The notes beneath the pieces are model-generated. The model searched no databases. It worked only from the letters and a program-made list of their open reading frames with translations, and was not told where the DNA came from. Positions 1-11,953 of a stretch of 64,000 nt of DNA are shown one piece after another. Source of the stretch: Neoechinorhynchus agilis. Lineage: Eukaryota; Acanthocephala. Location: positions 5,952,001 to 6,016,000 of the forward strand of contig CM121341.1 of assembly GCA_051530055.1 (NCBI GenBank), written 5' to 3'. Made by a program: the position numbers and the translations under genes. The number at the start of each line of letters is the position of its first letter. Position 1 is the first letter of the stretch.

Positions 1-3000
1 CGAGTGGTCCAAGAGTCTCCACTTTCTTGTCTTGCCCCGGAGTCTATTCTGCAAAACTCCTTCGTAAATCTAAGTGCCGAGCTACCGAGTGGTCCAGAGT
101 CTCCACTTTCTTGTCTTGCCCTGGAGTCTATTCTGCATAACTCCTTCGTAAATCTAAGTGCCGAGCTATCGAGTGGTCCAAGAGTCTCATTTCTTGTCTT
201 GCCCCGGAGTCTATTCTGCAAAACTCCTTCGTAAATCTAAGTGCCGAGCTATCGGGGGTGGTCCAGAGTCTCCACTTTCTTGTCTTGCCCTGGAGTCTAT
301 TCTGCAAAACTCCTTCGTAAATCTAAGTGCCGAGCTACCGAGTGGTCCAAAGATACTCCACTTTCTTGTCTTGCCCTGGAGTCTATTCTGCATAACTCCT
401 TCGTAAATCTAAGTGCCGAGCTACCGGGTGGTCCAAGAGTCTCCACTTTCTTGTCTTGCCCTGGAGTCTATTCTGCAAAACTCCTTCGTAAATCTAAGTG
501 CCGAGCTATCGAGTGGTCCAAGAGTCTCCACTTTCTTGTCTTGCCCTGGAGTCTATTCTGCAAAACTCCTTCGTAAATCTAAGTGCCGAGCTACCGAGTG
601 GTCCAAGAGTATCCACTTTCTTGTCTCGCCCTGGAGTCTATTCTGCAAAACTCCTTCGTAAATCTAAGTGCCGAGCTATCGAGTGGTCCAAGAGTCTCCA
701 CTTTCTTGTCTCGCCCTGGAGTCTATTCTGCAAAACTCCTTCGTAAATCTAGGTGCCGAGCTACCGAGTTGTCCAAGAGTCTCCACTTTCTTGTCTTGCC
801 CTGGAGTCTATTCTGCAAAACTCCTTCGTAAATCTAAGTGCCGAGCAACCGAGTGGTCCAAGAGTCTCCACTTTCTTGTCTTGCCCTGGAGTCTGCTCTG
901 CATAACTCCTTCGTAAATCTAAGTGCCGAGCAACCGAGTGGTCCAAGAGTCTCCACTTTCTTGTCTTGCCCTGGAGTCTACTCTGCATAACTCCTTCGTA
1001 AATCTAAGTGCCGAGCTACCGAGTGGTCCAAGAGTCTCCACTTTCCTGTCTTGCCCTGGAGTCTATTCTGCAAAACTCCTTCGTAAATCTAAGTGCCGAG
1101 CTACCGAGTGGTCCAAGAGTCTCCACTTTCTTGTCTTGCCCTGGAGTCTACTCTGCAAAACTCCTTCGTAAATCTAAGTGCCGAGCTATCGAGTGGTCCA
1201 GAGTCTCCACTTTCTTGTCTCGCCCTGGAGTCTATTCTGCAAAACTCCTTCGTAAATCTAAGTGCCGAGCTACCGAGTGGTCCAAGAGTCTCCACTTTCT
1301 TGTCTCGCCCTGGAGTCTATTCTGCAAAACTCCTTCGTAAATCTAAGTGCCGAGCTACCGAGGGGACCAGGAGTCTCCACTTTCTTGTCTTGTCCTGGAG
1401 TCTACTCTGCATAACTCCTTCGTAAATCTAAGTGCCGAGCTATCGAGTGGTCCAAGAGTCTCCACTTTCTTGTCTTGTCCTGGAGTCTATTCTGCAAAAC
1501 TCCTTCGTAAATCTAAGTGCCGAGCTACCGAGTGGTCCAAGAGTCTCCACTTTCTTGTCTTGCCCCGGAGTCTATTCTGCAAAACTCCTTCGTAAATCTA
1601 AGTGCCGAGCTACCGAGTGGTCCAAGAGTCTCCACTTTCTTGTCTTGCCCTGGAGTCTATTCTGCGCCAACTCCTTCGTAAATCTAAGTGCCGAGCTATC
1701 GAGTGGTCAAAGAGTCTCTTTCTTGTCTTGCCCCGGAGTCTATTCTGCAAAACTCCTTCGTAAATCTAAGTGCCGAGCTACCGAGTGGATTAAGAGTCTC
1801 CACTTTCTTGTCTTGCCCTGGAGTCTACTCTGCATAACTCCTTCGTAAATCTAAGTGCCGAGCTACCGAGTGGTCCAAGAGTCTCCACTTTCTTGTCTTG
1901 CCCTGGAATCTATTCTGCATAACTGCTTCGTAAATCTAAGTGCCGAGCTACCGAGTGGTCCAAGAGTCTCCACTTTCTTGTCTTGCCCTGGAGTCTACTC
2001 TGCATAACTCCTTCGTAAATCTAAGTGCCGAGCTACCGAGTGGTCCAAGAGTCTCCACTTTCCTGTCTTGCCCTGGAGTCTATTCTGCAAAACTACTTCG
2101 TAAATCTAAGTGCCGAGCTACCGAGTGGTCCAAGAGTCTCCACTTTCTTGTCTTGCCCCGGAGTCTATTCTGCAAAACTCCTTCGTAAATCTAAGTGGCG
2201 AGCTACCGAGTGGTCCAAGAGTCTCCACTTTCTTGTCTTGCCCTGGAGTCTATTCTGCATAACTCCTTCGTAAATCTAAGTGCCGAGCTACCGAGTGGTC
2301 CAAGAGTCTCCACTTTCTTGTCTTGCCCCGGAGTCTATTCTGCAAAACTCCTTCGTAAATCTAAGTGCCGAGCTACCGAGTGGTCCAAGAGTCTCCACTT
2401 TCTTGTCTTGCCCTGGAGTCTATTCTGCATAACTCCTTCGTAAATCTAAGTGCCAGTATCGAAGGTGGTCCAAGAGTCTCCACTTTCCTGTCTTGGCCTA
2501 GAGTCTACTCGCTTAACTCCTTCGTAAATCTAAGTGCCGAGCTACCGAGTGGTCCAAGAGTCTCCACTTTCTTGTCTTGCCCTGGAGTCTATTCTGCATA
2601 ACTCCTTCGTAAATCTAAGTGCCGAGCTACTGAGTGGTCCAAGAGTCTCCACTTTCTTGTCTTGCCCTGGAGTCTATTCTGCATAACTCCTTCGTAAATC
2701 TAAGTGCCGAGCTACCGAGTGGTCCAAGAGTCTCCACTTTCTTGTCTTGCCCTGGATTCTACTCTGCATAACTCCTTGGTAAATCTAAGTGCCGAGCTAC
2801 CGAGTGGTCCAAGAGTCTCCACTTTCTTGTCTTGCCCTGGATTCTACTCTGCATAACTCCTTCGTAAATCTAAGTGCCGAGCTATCGGCGAATGGTCCAA
2901 GAGTCTCCACTTTCTTGTCTCGCCCTGGAGTCTATTCTGCAAAACTCCTTCGTAAATCTAAGTGCCGAGCTACCGAGTGGTCCAAGAGTCTCCACTTTCT

Positions 3001-4070
3001 TGTCTTGCCCCGGAGTCTATTCTGCAAAACTCCTTCGTAAATCTAAGTGCCGAGCTACCGAGTGGTCCAAGAGTCTCCACTTTCTTGTCTCGCCCTGGAG
3101 TCTATTCTGCAAAACTCCTTCGTAAATCTAAGTGCCGAGCTACCGAGTGGTCCAAGAGTCTCCACTTTCTTGTCTCGCCCTGGAGTCTATTCTGCAAAAC
3201 TCCTTCGTAAATCTAAGTGCCGAGCTACCGAGTGGACCAGGAGTCTCCACTTTCTTGTCTTGCCCTGGAGTCTATTCTGCATAACTCCTTCGTAAATCAA
3301 AGTGCCGAGCTATCGAGTGGTCCAAGAGTCTCCACTTTCTTGTCTTGTCCTGGAGTCTACTCTGCATAACTCCTTCGTAAATCTAAGTGCCGAGCTACCG
3401 AGTGGTCCAAGAGTCTCCACTTTCTTGTCTTGCCCTGGAGTCTATTCTGCAAAACTCCTTCGTAAATCTAAGTGCCGAGCTACCAGGTAGTCCAAGGTCT
3501 CCACTTTCTTGTCTTGCCCCGGAGTCTATTCTGCAAAACTCCTTCGTAAATCTAAGTGCCGAGCTACCGAGTGGTCCAAGAGTCTCCACTTTCCTGTCTT
3601 CCCTGAGTCTATTCTGCAAAACTCCTTCGTAAATCTAAGTGCCGAGCTACCGAGTGGTCCAAGAGTCTCCACTTTCCTGTCTTGCCTAAGAGTCTATTCT
3701 GCAAAACTCCTTCGTAAATCTAAGTGCCGAGCTACCGAGTGGTCCAAGAGTCTCCACTTTCTTGTCTTGCCCCGGAGTCTATTCTGCAAAACTCCTTCGT
3801 AAATCTAAGTGCCGAGCTACCGAGTGGTCCAAGAGTCTCCACTTTCTTGTCTCGCCCTGGAGTCTATTCTGCAAAACTCCTTCGTAAATCTAAGTGCCGA
3901 GCTACCGAGTGGACCAGGAGTCTCTACTTTCTTGTCTTGTCCTGGAGTCTACTCTGCATAACTCCTTCGTAAATCTAAGTGCCGAGCTATCGAGTGGTCC
4001 AAGAGTCTCCACTTTCTTGTCTTGCCCTGGAGTCTATTCTGCATAACTAATGCGTAAATCTAAGTGCCGA
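1..4070. repeat. 85-bp satellite array, about 48 copies
   Basis: A continuous head-to-tail array of an 85-bp unit runs from the window edge to about 4070, so its left end lies outside. Each unit carries the block gtgccgagctaccgagtgg followed by agtctccactttcttgtctt. Copies differ at a few recurring positions, for example gcaaaact versus gcataact and cctggag versus cccggag, plus occasional short indels near 1670, 2450, 2880 and 3600. Because 85 is not a multiple of three, the open frames across it shift phase each unit and are not genes. Read on the minus strand, one frame gives VETLGPLGSSALRFTKEF, which resembles the C-terminal part of a LINE protein near 53.85 kb (see findings). Confidence 0.97.
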
Positions 4071-4193
4071 TCGCACCAAGCGTCTTTTTTTTAAGAAAAA
4101 CAATTGCATTTTCGGTTGTTTTTTAACATCCGTGATTTTGATTGTGAACGAAAACGGAATTTTCTCTTTATCGAGTGATTTTTGTTTTGATAG

Positions 4194-5100
4194 AATATCG
4201 ATGGTCTCGAGCGATTGGCCGGTATTAACGAGGATAAAATCGTTGAAGCACATGGATCATTTTCAAAGTCACATTGTACATTATGTTCAAAGGAGTTCAA
4301 TATTGCATGGCTTCTGAGTATGTGAATCTGAAATTCCATAATTTTAATTAAATGAAATTATGGTGTATGTGTGATCATAATTCCCATGAGAAAAATGGAC
4401 GTTATGATCACTATTAATCCTAGCGACTGATGATATGATTTTTTAATAAAATCCAATTTTACAGATCAACTGAAAGACGTTGATGTGCCTAAATGCGATT
4501 CGTGTGGTAAAGGAGTCGTAAAACCAGGTAAGACCAAATTATTATTCATATATCAATGATTCCGTGGAAAAAAAGACGTTGTGTTGTTTGGCGAAGCGCT
4601 TCCTTCAAGATTTTTTGGCTGCATTCAAGAAGTAAGTCGTTTTCACGATGCTTCATCATAACTTCATCGTAGGACAAAGGCCTTTGTGATTGTCTAATAA
4701 TAATGGGAACATCATTGTCTGTACAACCGTTTTCATCGACTCACATTGAGTAACTTTTTTTTAAAAAAAGAAAAAGCTATCCAACAATCTGTTTCGATCT
4801 AGGTTATGTCCGGAAGTTCCTCGAATACTCATTAACAAAAGTCGGGTTTCAACCCCTTGGGCTAGAGTAAAAGTCCCAGATGGAGATTGTCCCGACGTGT
4901 TCATGAAGACGACTTGTGATCAAGGCATCACCAATCTACTCCACTATGCTGGATATGGGGTAACTGAAATTCTGTTTGACGTGCTTTGCGTTTGAAAAAC
5001 TAGAATTTAGGACCAATTTGAAAGATTTTATGCAGCAGAATTCGAACGAGCCAGGAAACTATCCTTGGACGATATGATAAATATTGCCAAATTACATTGA
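4194..5100 (+). CDS. Class I sirtuin (SIRT2/3-like deacylase), 3' exons only
   Basis: NAD-dependent protein deacylase, C-terminal two thirds. Six exons with GT-AG introns can be traced: 4194-4317, 4465-4527, 4576-4631, 4673-4749, 4803-4959 and 5011-5100 (TGA). Seen in order: NIDGLERLAGI, the catalytic-His motif VEAHGSF, the first zinc pair CTLC, the second zinc pair CDSC, the substrate-loop region VVLFGEALPSRFF, IIMGTSLSVQPF and RILINKS. These match the SIRT2/SIRT3 group. The N-terminal exons with the NAD-binding glycine motif are not visible. The exon at 4194 opens after an acceptor, so coding exons must lie upstream, but only 124 bp separate it from the satellite. Either the missing exons are beyond the satellite or the gene is truncated. 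SIRT2 versus SIRT3 cannot be decided from this part. Confidence 0.85.
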
Positions 5101-5391
5101 TCGATTCTAATATAAATCGAATTTGCACGCGTGAGTCTAAAAAGAGCTAACCAACACTTTTGTGTTTGCTCTGTATTCTTACCAAATTCTGTTTTATCAA
5201 TGTGTGGTGGCCTTTTATCACACACACACGGCTGATGATTTTCCTTGGGCACACAGCCCATCGATTTGGCTCAGGGAAGCGAATAAAATCACTTAATATC
5301 GATGAATCATCCGGGTTTTGAATTTTTGATCCGTTTTGTTTTATAGCAATTGGAACACTCACCTTCTTCCTTTTTTTTAATTAAACGATGT

Positions 5392-5581
5392 TTGTGCGTT
5401 GGCGAATCCTGCCCCCGGTGCTTTCGTTACTCATTTATATTCGAAATATTTCACAAGGTTTTCCTTGCCTCTTCAGTCGATATTGTACAATATCGACTGA
5501 AGAGGCAAGGAAAACCTTGTGAAATATTTCGAATATAAATGAGTAACGAAAGCACCGGGGGCAGGATTCGCCAACGCACAA
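5392..5581. repeat. Perfect 190-bp palindrome without spacer
   Basis: The two 95-nt arms are exact reverse complements meeting at ttgtacaa (5483-5490), with no loop. Mismatch begins immediately outside the ends. No coding signature of a transposon is visible inside. It lies between the sirtuin and the hexosaminidase. It could be a fold-back element, a recent inverted duplication, or an amplification or assembly artefact. Confidence 0.9.
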
Positions 5582-5750
5582 TCAAATTCACCCCGAGGAC
5601 AATGATATATGACATTTCTAAATGTACACTGAAAAGTCAACGTCTTTTAAGAGAGTGAGTAATTTTCATCATACCCAAGTTTTTCTCGATGTAGAACTTC
5701 GCTTTTATACCAGTTCGGTCAATATCGAAGAGTTTAGTCGTTTTTTAGAT

Positions 5751-7841
5751 ATGCGATATTCCATTGTGAACGTTATCGCGTTTTGTATTATAATCTCAAA
5801 TATTATAGCGTCACATTTGCAACCTGTTCAAAATATAGTAAAAGATTCACTTTGGCCAAAGACGCTTTCCTTTTTTAATGACGAAGATAAATGGTATAAA
5901 CTTCCACCGACCGAAGAAAGTATTTCCTTTTCGGTGAACTCAATCAGCGTTTACGAAAATCACATGAGACAGTTGTGGGATGTATACCGGAGAATCATAT
6001 ATGACACAACCCCGGAAAATATGTATGATCCAGGCTTGAATTTCAATAACTCTTTAGGCGTAAGATTGAGTTTTTGCGTTTGAATCGCACACGTATATTT
6101 CCTGTCGGTCTTCTTTAAAAAAAGAAGTTCATAGGGTCCATTTTTTACATTAATTTCAACAAACACATAAACTCTGTCACATTGAAATCATTTGTGATTG
6201 TAATTGACAAAGAAACCGTGGACAAGTACCCCGATTGTAGTTCGGATGAGTCGTATTCCTTACAGGTTGAGCAATTTGAGGTCAAGGTGAGATCACAAGA
6301 AGTCTGGGGCGCCATTAGAGCCCTAGAAACAATTAGTCAATTGGTTAAACGATCCCATGGACACCTATACATTGCAAAGTGTCGTTTGGACGATGCTCCA
6401 AGATTTTGTCATAGAGGATTGCTTGTGGATACAGCACGACACTACTTATCGCTTAAGACTCTGAAAAAACATTTGGTGAGAAAGTGTCTTATTATCGTTT
6501 TCTTCAAGTCTCTCTTTTAAAAAGAATGCAATGATGTACTCCAAAATGAACGTCTTGCATTGGCACATTGTGGACGATGAATCGTTTCCTTTTGTGAGCG
6601 AAAAGTATCCTGAACTAGCAGAGAAAGTAATTCTCCTTTCGCCTCAAATACACTCAATTGTTGTCCAGGGAGCCTTTTATCCAAACGTGACGATTTATCG
6701 ACCTGAGGACATAGCTGAGATCGTGGAATACGCACGATTGAGAGGGATTCGTGTAATACCTGAAATCGATAGCCCTGGTATAATGCTGCTTTTTCTACTT
6801 TCATTCTTGAGCATTCTATTTTCAGATCATACAAGGTCATGGGGTAAAGGACGACCGGAACTTCTTACCAAATGTTTCACAACTGACGGCGAACACAGAC
6901 GGTTGGTTGACGTGGCCAACCCCGAAGTTTGGACATTCCTGACCAATATTCTCAGTGAATTCGCCAATAAGTTTCCAGATAAATGGATCCATTTGGGCGG
7001 CGACGAGGTTCAGCTGGATTGCTGGTCAGACAAAAAAAACTATTTTACACTTGTCAACTTAAAATTAGGAAAAATAATCCTAGAATTAGTCAACTACTCG
7101 AAAAACAGGAAACTGGAAAGTCTTACCAAAAACTGCTAATTCAATACTATAAGCGGTTTGTATTTTGGAAAACTTAGAATTTATAGGAATTCAAATTAAT
7201 TTGAATTTCTGCCAATTTGATTGCAAAGTTTTTTCGACCAGGCTAGTTGAAATCGCAGTTTCGAATTCAAAAGAAGTCATATTTTATCACGAAGTATCAG
7301 AGTTGATCAGATTTCATGGACTTGATAATGAGCTACCGACTTCAAATACCATTTTCGAGATTTGGGGGAGAGAAATCGATTATAAGCGGTTGATATCAAA
7401 GGGATATCGTGTGATTATATCGTTTCCGTGGTACCTGGACACATTTTCGTATGGTGAAGATTGGATTCCATTTTACATGTACGAACCGTTGAATTTCGAT
7501 GGAACCATAGAAGAAAAATCCCGTATTATTGGAGGTGAATCGTGTATTTGGGCCGAGTTTGTTGATGACACGAATGCAATAACCAGAACATGGTTTGTTC
7601 CATTACCTTCATAAATTTGAGTCCATTTAAAATATTAGGCCACGGGCGGCTGCAATGGCCGAGAGACTCTGGAGTCATTATCCGGACGAGAATGCGCCGC
7701 GTGACCGCATGGATAGATTCCGGTGTCTTCTACTGAGGTATTTTGTCCAATCCGTGTAAAATGTCTCAACTTTGTAGCCGAAGCATCAGCGCTCAAAGCG
7801 TAAATCGAAACGGACGGCAGTGTCCGCACGTAATGAAGTAA
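5751..7841 (+). CDS. Beta-N-acetylhexosaminidase (GH20)
   Basis: Lysosomal or secreted enzyme removing terminal GlcNAc/GalNAc from glycoconjugates. The chosen ATG at 5751 begins a signal peptide (MRYSIVNVIAFCIIISNIIA) and sits 2 nt after ttttttag. The family N-domain (LWPKTLSF, PDCSSDESYSL) precedes the TIM barrel: DAPRFCHRGLLVDTARHYLS, MNVLHWHIVDDESFPF, GIRVIPEIDSPG, the catalytic pair in HLGGDEV (about 6993-7013), then GGESCIWAEFVDDTN and PRAAAMAERLWS. The final short exon encodes RSISAQSVNRNGRQCPHVMK, matching the usual HexA/HexB carboxy end, with TAA at 7839-7841. Introns are short and GT-AG, for example near 6060-6150, 6475-6520 and 6780-6825. All expected catalytic motifs are present and it looks intact. 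HexA versus HexB type is not resolved. Confidence 0.9.
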
Positions 7842-7943
7842 ACAAACCGATAAAAAAACCTTGATCCAGTTTCATTTACCCGCTAAAATATTTCTTTTTC
7901 TAATTGAATTCTTGCGAGACCTTTTTAAATAATGTTGTTCTTG

Positions 7944-9440
7944 TACTTCATCAATTTTTGAGTTCACTTTTTGAGTGCAAACTTCATCAGACGCCAAATA
8001 GAACAAAATTTTGACAAAAAAAGACAAAAGCAAGACATTATAAAGCATTCTTTTAAGGTAGAAAAATTGGAAACCTGAAGTCGATTTGTAAAAAGCGGAA
8101 AGCGATTACAAAAAATGCTTCGATGAAATGCAAAGTGAGTCCAAGAAGCGAAAACCCAATTACGTAGATTTGCCCAATGGCGTTTCATTAATTTTTAAGA
8201 TGACTTTTTGAGTGCAAACTTCATCAGCATGCGAAATAGAACGAAAGTTTTCACAAAAACGGGCAGAAAAATTGGAAACCTGAAGTCGATTTGTAAAAAG
8301 CGGAAAGCGATTACAAAAAATGCTTCGATGGAATGCAAAGTGAGTCCCAGAAGCGAAAACCCAATTACTTTGATTTGTCCAATGGCGTTTTATCAATTTT
8401 TAAGATGACTTTTTGAGTGCAAACTTCATCAGCATGCGAAATAGAACGAAAGTTTTCACAAAAACGGGCAGAAAAATTAGAAACCAGTAGCCGATTTGTA
8501 AAAAGCGGAATGCGATTACAAAAAATGCTTCGATGGAATGCAAAGTGAGTCCAAGAAGTGAAAACCCAATTACTTTGATTTGTCCAATGGCGTTTTATCA
8601 ATTTTTAAGATGACTTTTTGAGTGCAAACTTCATCAGCATGCGAAATAGAACGAAAGTTTTCACAAAAACGGGCAGAAAAATTAGAAACCAGTAGCCGAT
8701 TTGTAAAAAGCGGAATGCGATTACAAAAAATGCTTCGATGGAATGCAAAGTGAGTCCAAGAAGTGAAAACCCAATTACTTTGATTTGTCCAATGGCGTTT
8801 TATCAATTTTTAAGATGACTTTTTGAGTGCAAACTTCATCAGCATGCGAAATAGAACGAAAGTTTTCACAAAAACGGGCAGAAAAATTAGAAACCAGTAG
8901 CCGATTTGTAAAAAGCGGAAAGCGATTACAAAAAATGCTTCGATGGAATGCAAAGTGAGTCCAAGAAGTGAAAACCCAATTACTTTGATTTGTCCAATGG
9001 CGTTTTATCAATTTTTAAGATGACTTTTTGAGTGCAAACTTCATCAGCATGCGAAATAGAACGAAAGTTTCAAAAACTGGCAGAAAAATTGGAAACCTGA
9101 AGTCGATTTGTAAAAAGCGGAAAGCGATTAAAAAAATGCTTCGATGGAATGCAAAGTGAGTCCAAGAAGTGAAAACCCAATTACTTTGATTTGTCCAATG
9201 GCGTTTTATCAATTTTTAAGATGACTTTTTGAGTGCAAACTTCATCAGCACGCGAAATAGAACAAAATTTTGACAAAAACGGGCAGAAAAATTAGAAACC
9301 AGTAGCCGATTTGTAAAAAGCGGAAAGCGATTACAAAAAATGCTTCGATGGAATGCAAAGTGAGTCCAAGAAGTGAAAACCCAATTACTTTGATTTGTCC
9401 AATGGCGTTTCGTCAATTTTTAAGGTGACTTTTTGAGTGC
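7944..9440. repeat. Tandem array of a 205-bp unit, about 7 copies
   Basis: Units start at gactttttgagtgcaaac near 7964, 8202, 8407, 8612, 8817, 9022, 9223 and a partial one at 9427. Spacing is 205 bp except a first interval of about 238 bp with a local insertion and one of 201 bp. Middle copies are almost identical, the outer ones more diverged, as expected from unequal exchange. Minus-strand open frames of 78 codons recur with the period but drift in phase and are not supported as genes. Confidence 0.95.
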
Positions 9441-9763
9441 AAGCATTCGATGAAATGGAACGAAATTTCTAGATTTGAAATAAATCCGATTGGTATATTT
9501 AGGGCAGCCAATCAGGAATCACGAGCAACTGATTTGAGCAATTTCTCGTGCGTTAAAAGGACATTATCGAAGTGTCGTTTAGTTGGACACCCTTCGGTGT
9601 ATGGAGTATTAAAATATCCCAAAAAAAGACTACCGGCTGAGCCGCCCATAAAAAGTGCTGACCAATCGGATTGTGTTCTCGTTTGTTTTTTCAACGTAAT
9701 ATCTTTATTCTTCCGTATTCTGGGGCCATTGTTGTTCCTTGTTTTTTTATTACGAGTTTCTTG
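9441..9763. other. Spacer upstream of BOP1
   Basis: Apart from the decayed edge of the 205-bp array I see no gene. It probably holds the BOP1 promoter and 5' leader; no clear TATA box. Confidence 0.4.
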
Positions 9764-11953
9764 ATGTTAAAGGACGATTCTGGTTTGGTAGAGTTTGACT
9801 CGGATGTTGAAGAGCCTTCTAATACTATTGGCCAAGGAATCCCATTAAGATGGTACGATCGTCTTGATCACGTTGGTTATAGTCTTCAGGGGAAGCCAAT
9901 CTCGAAATCGGCGAGTGATCGAGTGAATGCGATCGATGAGTTCTTGGCTCGAATTGAAGACGACGACCACTGGCGTACGGTTTACGACTCTTTGACTGGT
10001 CAGAAGATTGTATTGAGTGAAGAAGACGTTAAATTGGCTCGAAATCTTAGCCTGGGCGCGAATATCACTCGCGATTCCTATGCTCCTTGGGAAGATTTAT
10101 TCAGTGCAACCGTGGAAACGGAACCATTGATAGATCCTCCTCCTTCAAAGCGAAGATTCATTCCTTCGATTGATAGGCATCGAGCCATCGGTCAGTTGGT
10201 TTCAGCCATCAAGTCGGGATGGATTAAGCCGGACTCTATTGTATCAAAGGGTGTCCAAGAAGCGCTAAAAGCGAACGTTATTCACCACGTAAGGCACGAT
10301 CTCTGGGCGAAACCGGAAACCGAACGACGGACTCGCCCAACGCCTTTTTTGGTTGCTCCTAAGATTATTGAACCGTCTCATGAGGATTCATACGCTCCTG
10401 CGATTGAGTAGACGCGAAGGAAATGGATTCCGGGGCATTTTTTGCCACTTTATTGTTCCTGCTCATTACTAATCGGTGACTTCTTTGTCCGAATTTTTCT
10501 AGGTCGCATTAAGACTTCAAAATTTCTTCTCTGTTTTGAACTCATCTCCTCGCTGGTATGCGTCTGACCAAAATCAAGAGAAGTTCTCGTGCTTACGTCA
10601 CGTTCCAACCTACGACAAGTTGATCGAAGAACGTTTTGAACGATGCCTCGACTTGTACATGTGTGCTCGTAAAGTGAACATGCGAGCTAGATTTAATCCG
10701 GATGACCTCCTTAATCAAGCTACTCGAGACCTTCCTCGAGCTCGAGATCTTCGGCCTTATCCCATCTTGTGCACTCGCCGATTCTACGGCCACTCAGGCA
10801 AAGTTACCACAATTGACATCGAAATCAGTAATGGCAGCGCCCGGTTCGCGTCCGGAACCACGACCGGAGAAGTGTTCATCTGGCAAACTTGGAACGAACG
10901 GTGCGTTGCCAAAACCCAATGGATCGATGATCCAATCGAGTGCATTGTTTGGAATCCTAAAATGAATGGTGTACTTGCGGTCGCTACTCAACAAAGTTCC
11001 AAAATTCATCTTTGCTTCAACACAAACTGCCGTCCTTCGCAAAAATTGATTTCGGAGCTGAAAATCGAAGGTTCCGGCTGGAACAAACTAAACTGTACTC
11101 CTCAACCAAAAGTGCTAAGCACGTTCGCAACAATTGACTCACATTCACATATTCGATCACTCACTTGGCATCCAAAAGGAGACTACTTAGCCGCCGTCTC
11201 TTCTGAAAAAGGAGTCGTTGTTAATCAAATATCACGTTGTCGCTCACATATTCCTTATTTCATAAATAAAAAGACGATGGGCGACGCTCATCCATTTCTT
11301 GCCTTTCATCCTAACAAACCGTTTCTTATTCTTTCCCATAATTCATCGATCAGTTTGTTCGATGTAACCAACCAATCTGTCGTTCGAAAACTACAAACCG
11401 GCACACAATGGCCTTTGCTTTGCCTCAGTGTTCATCCATCGGGTGACCATTTACTCGGATGAAATCGATCACGGCGTCGTTGCCATGAGTGATCCATTTC
11501 TTCTAAATAATCGCTGGGTCCTCAGATGGACTTGTTCATTGGTTCGATTTAGATTACGGAGACAAACCTTTTCGATCTCTTACTTATCATCAAAACAGAG
11601 CGTCCGGGAAAATACGACGGAACGTTGCTTCGATAGTTTCGACCAGCAATCATTGGCAATTACCCTTAATGGCTTCAGCGTCGGCCGACGGAACAGTCAT
11701 TGTCGCTCATGCTAATGTTTTCGATGATTTTACAAAAAATCCACTTATTGTGCCCGTAAAAAGACTTTGGGCGTCCCAGGCACAAAATTGGTCTCAGAAA
11801 CTACTCAGAAGTGCAAAAGACAAAAGTAATGGTATAAACGAGCAGAAGAAACCGAGCAATCGAAGAGTCGTATGTTGTTTTGATAGATTACATCCTTGGA
11901 TTGTGACATCAAATGGACCCGTTCTGTCTTTGTTCACTGAACTTAGCAAATAA
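9764..11953 (+). CDS. BOP1: Ribosome biogenesis protein BOP1 (Erb1)
   Basis: Nucleolar WD-repeat protein of the PeBoW complex, needed for 27S/32S pre-rRNA processing and the 60S subunit. The BOP1 N-terminal domain is clear: YDRLDHVGYSLQGKPI, DDDHWRTVYDSLTGQKI, KRRFIPSIDRHRA, then VPTYDKLIEERFERCLDLY and the WD propeller from RRFYGHSGKVTTIDIEI to SASADGTVIVAHANVF and LIVPVKRLW. Two frame breaks are explained by GT-AG introns that keep phase: about 10406-10513 and about 11442-11526. The second proposed intron removes a stretch (GDHLL) that also looks like conserved BOP1 sequence, so that junction needs transcript support. The long acidic N-terminal tail of other BOP1 proteins is short here. Stop TAA at 11951. 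Confidence 0.88.

Noticed and set aside
4-3972. Dozens of 60-138 codon open frames across the satellite, repeating MPSYRVVQESPLSCL-type sequences
   Set aside because: They exist only because the 85-bp unit lacks stops in some phases; the frame shifts every unit and there is no gene structure.
1-4070. CRISPR array
   Set aside because: There is no alternation of constant repeats and unique spacers; the whole 85-bp unit is repeated, and the DNA is animal.
8160-9416. Series of 78-codon minus-strand frames starting MIKRHWTNQSNWVF
   Set aside because: They recur exactly with the 205-bp repeat and change phase from unit to unit, so they are repeat artefacts.
10400-10540. BOP1 as a pseudogene because of a TAG after SYAPAIE
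   Set aside because: A GT-AG intron from 10406 to 10513 joins the two parts in phase, so the stop is most likely intronic.
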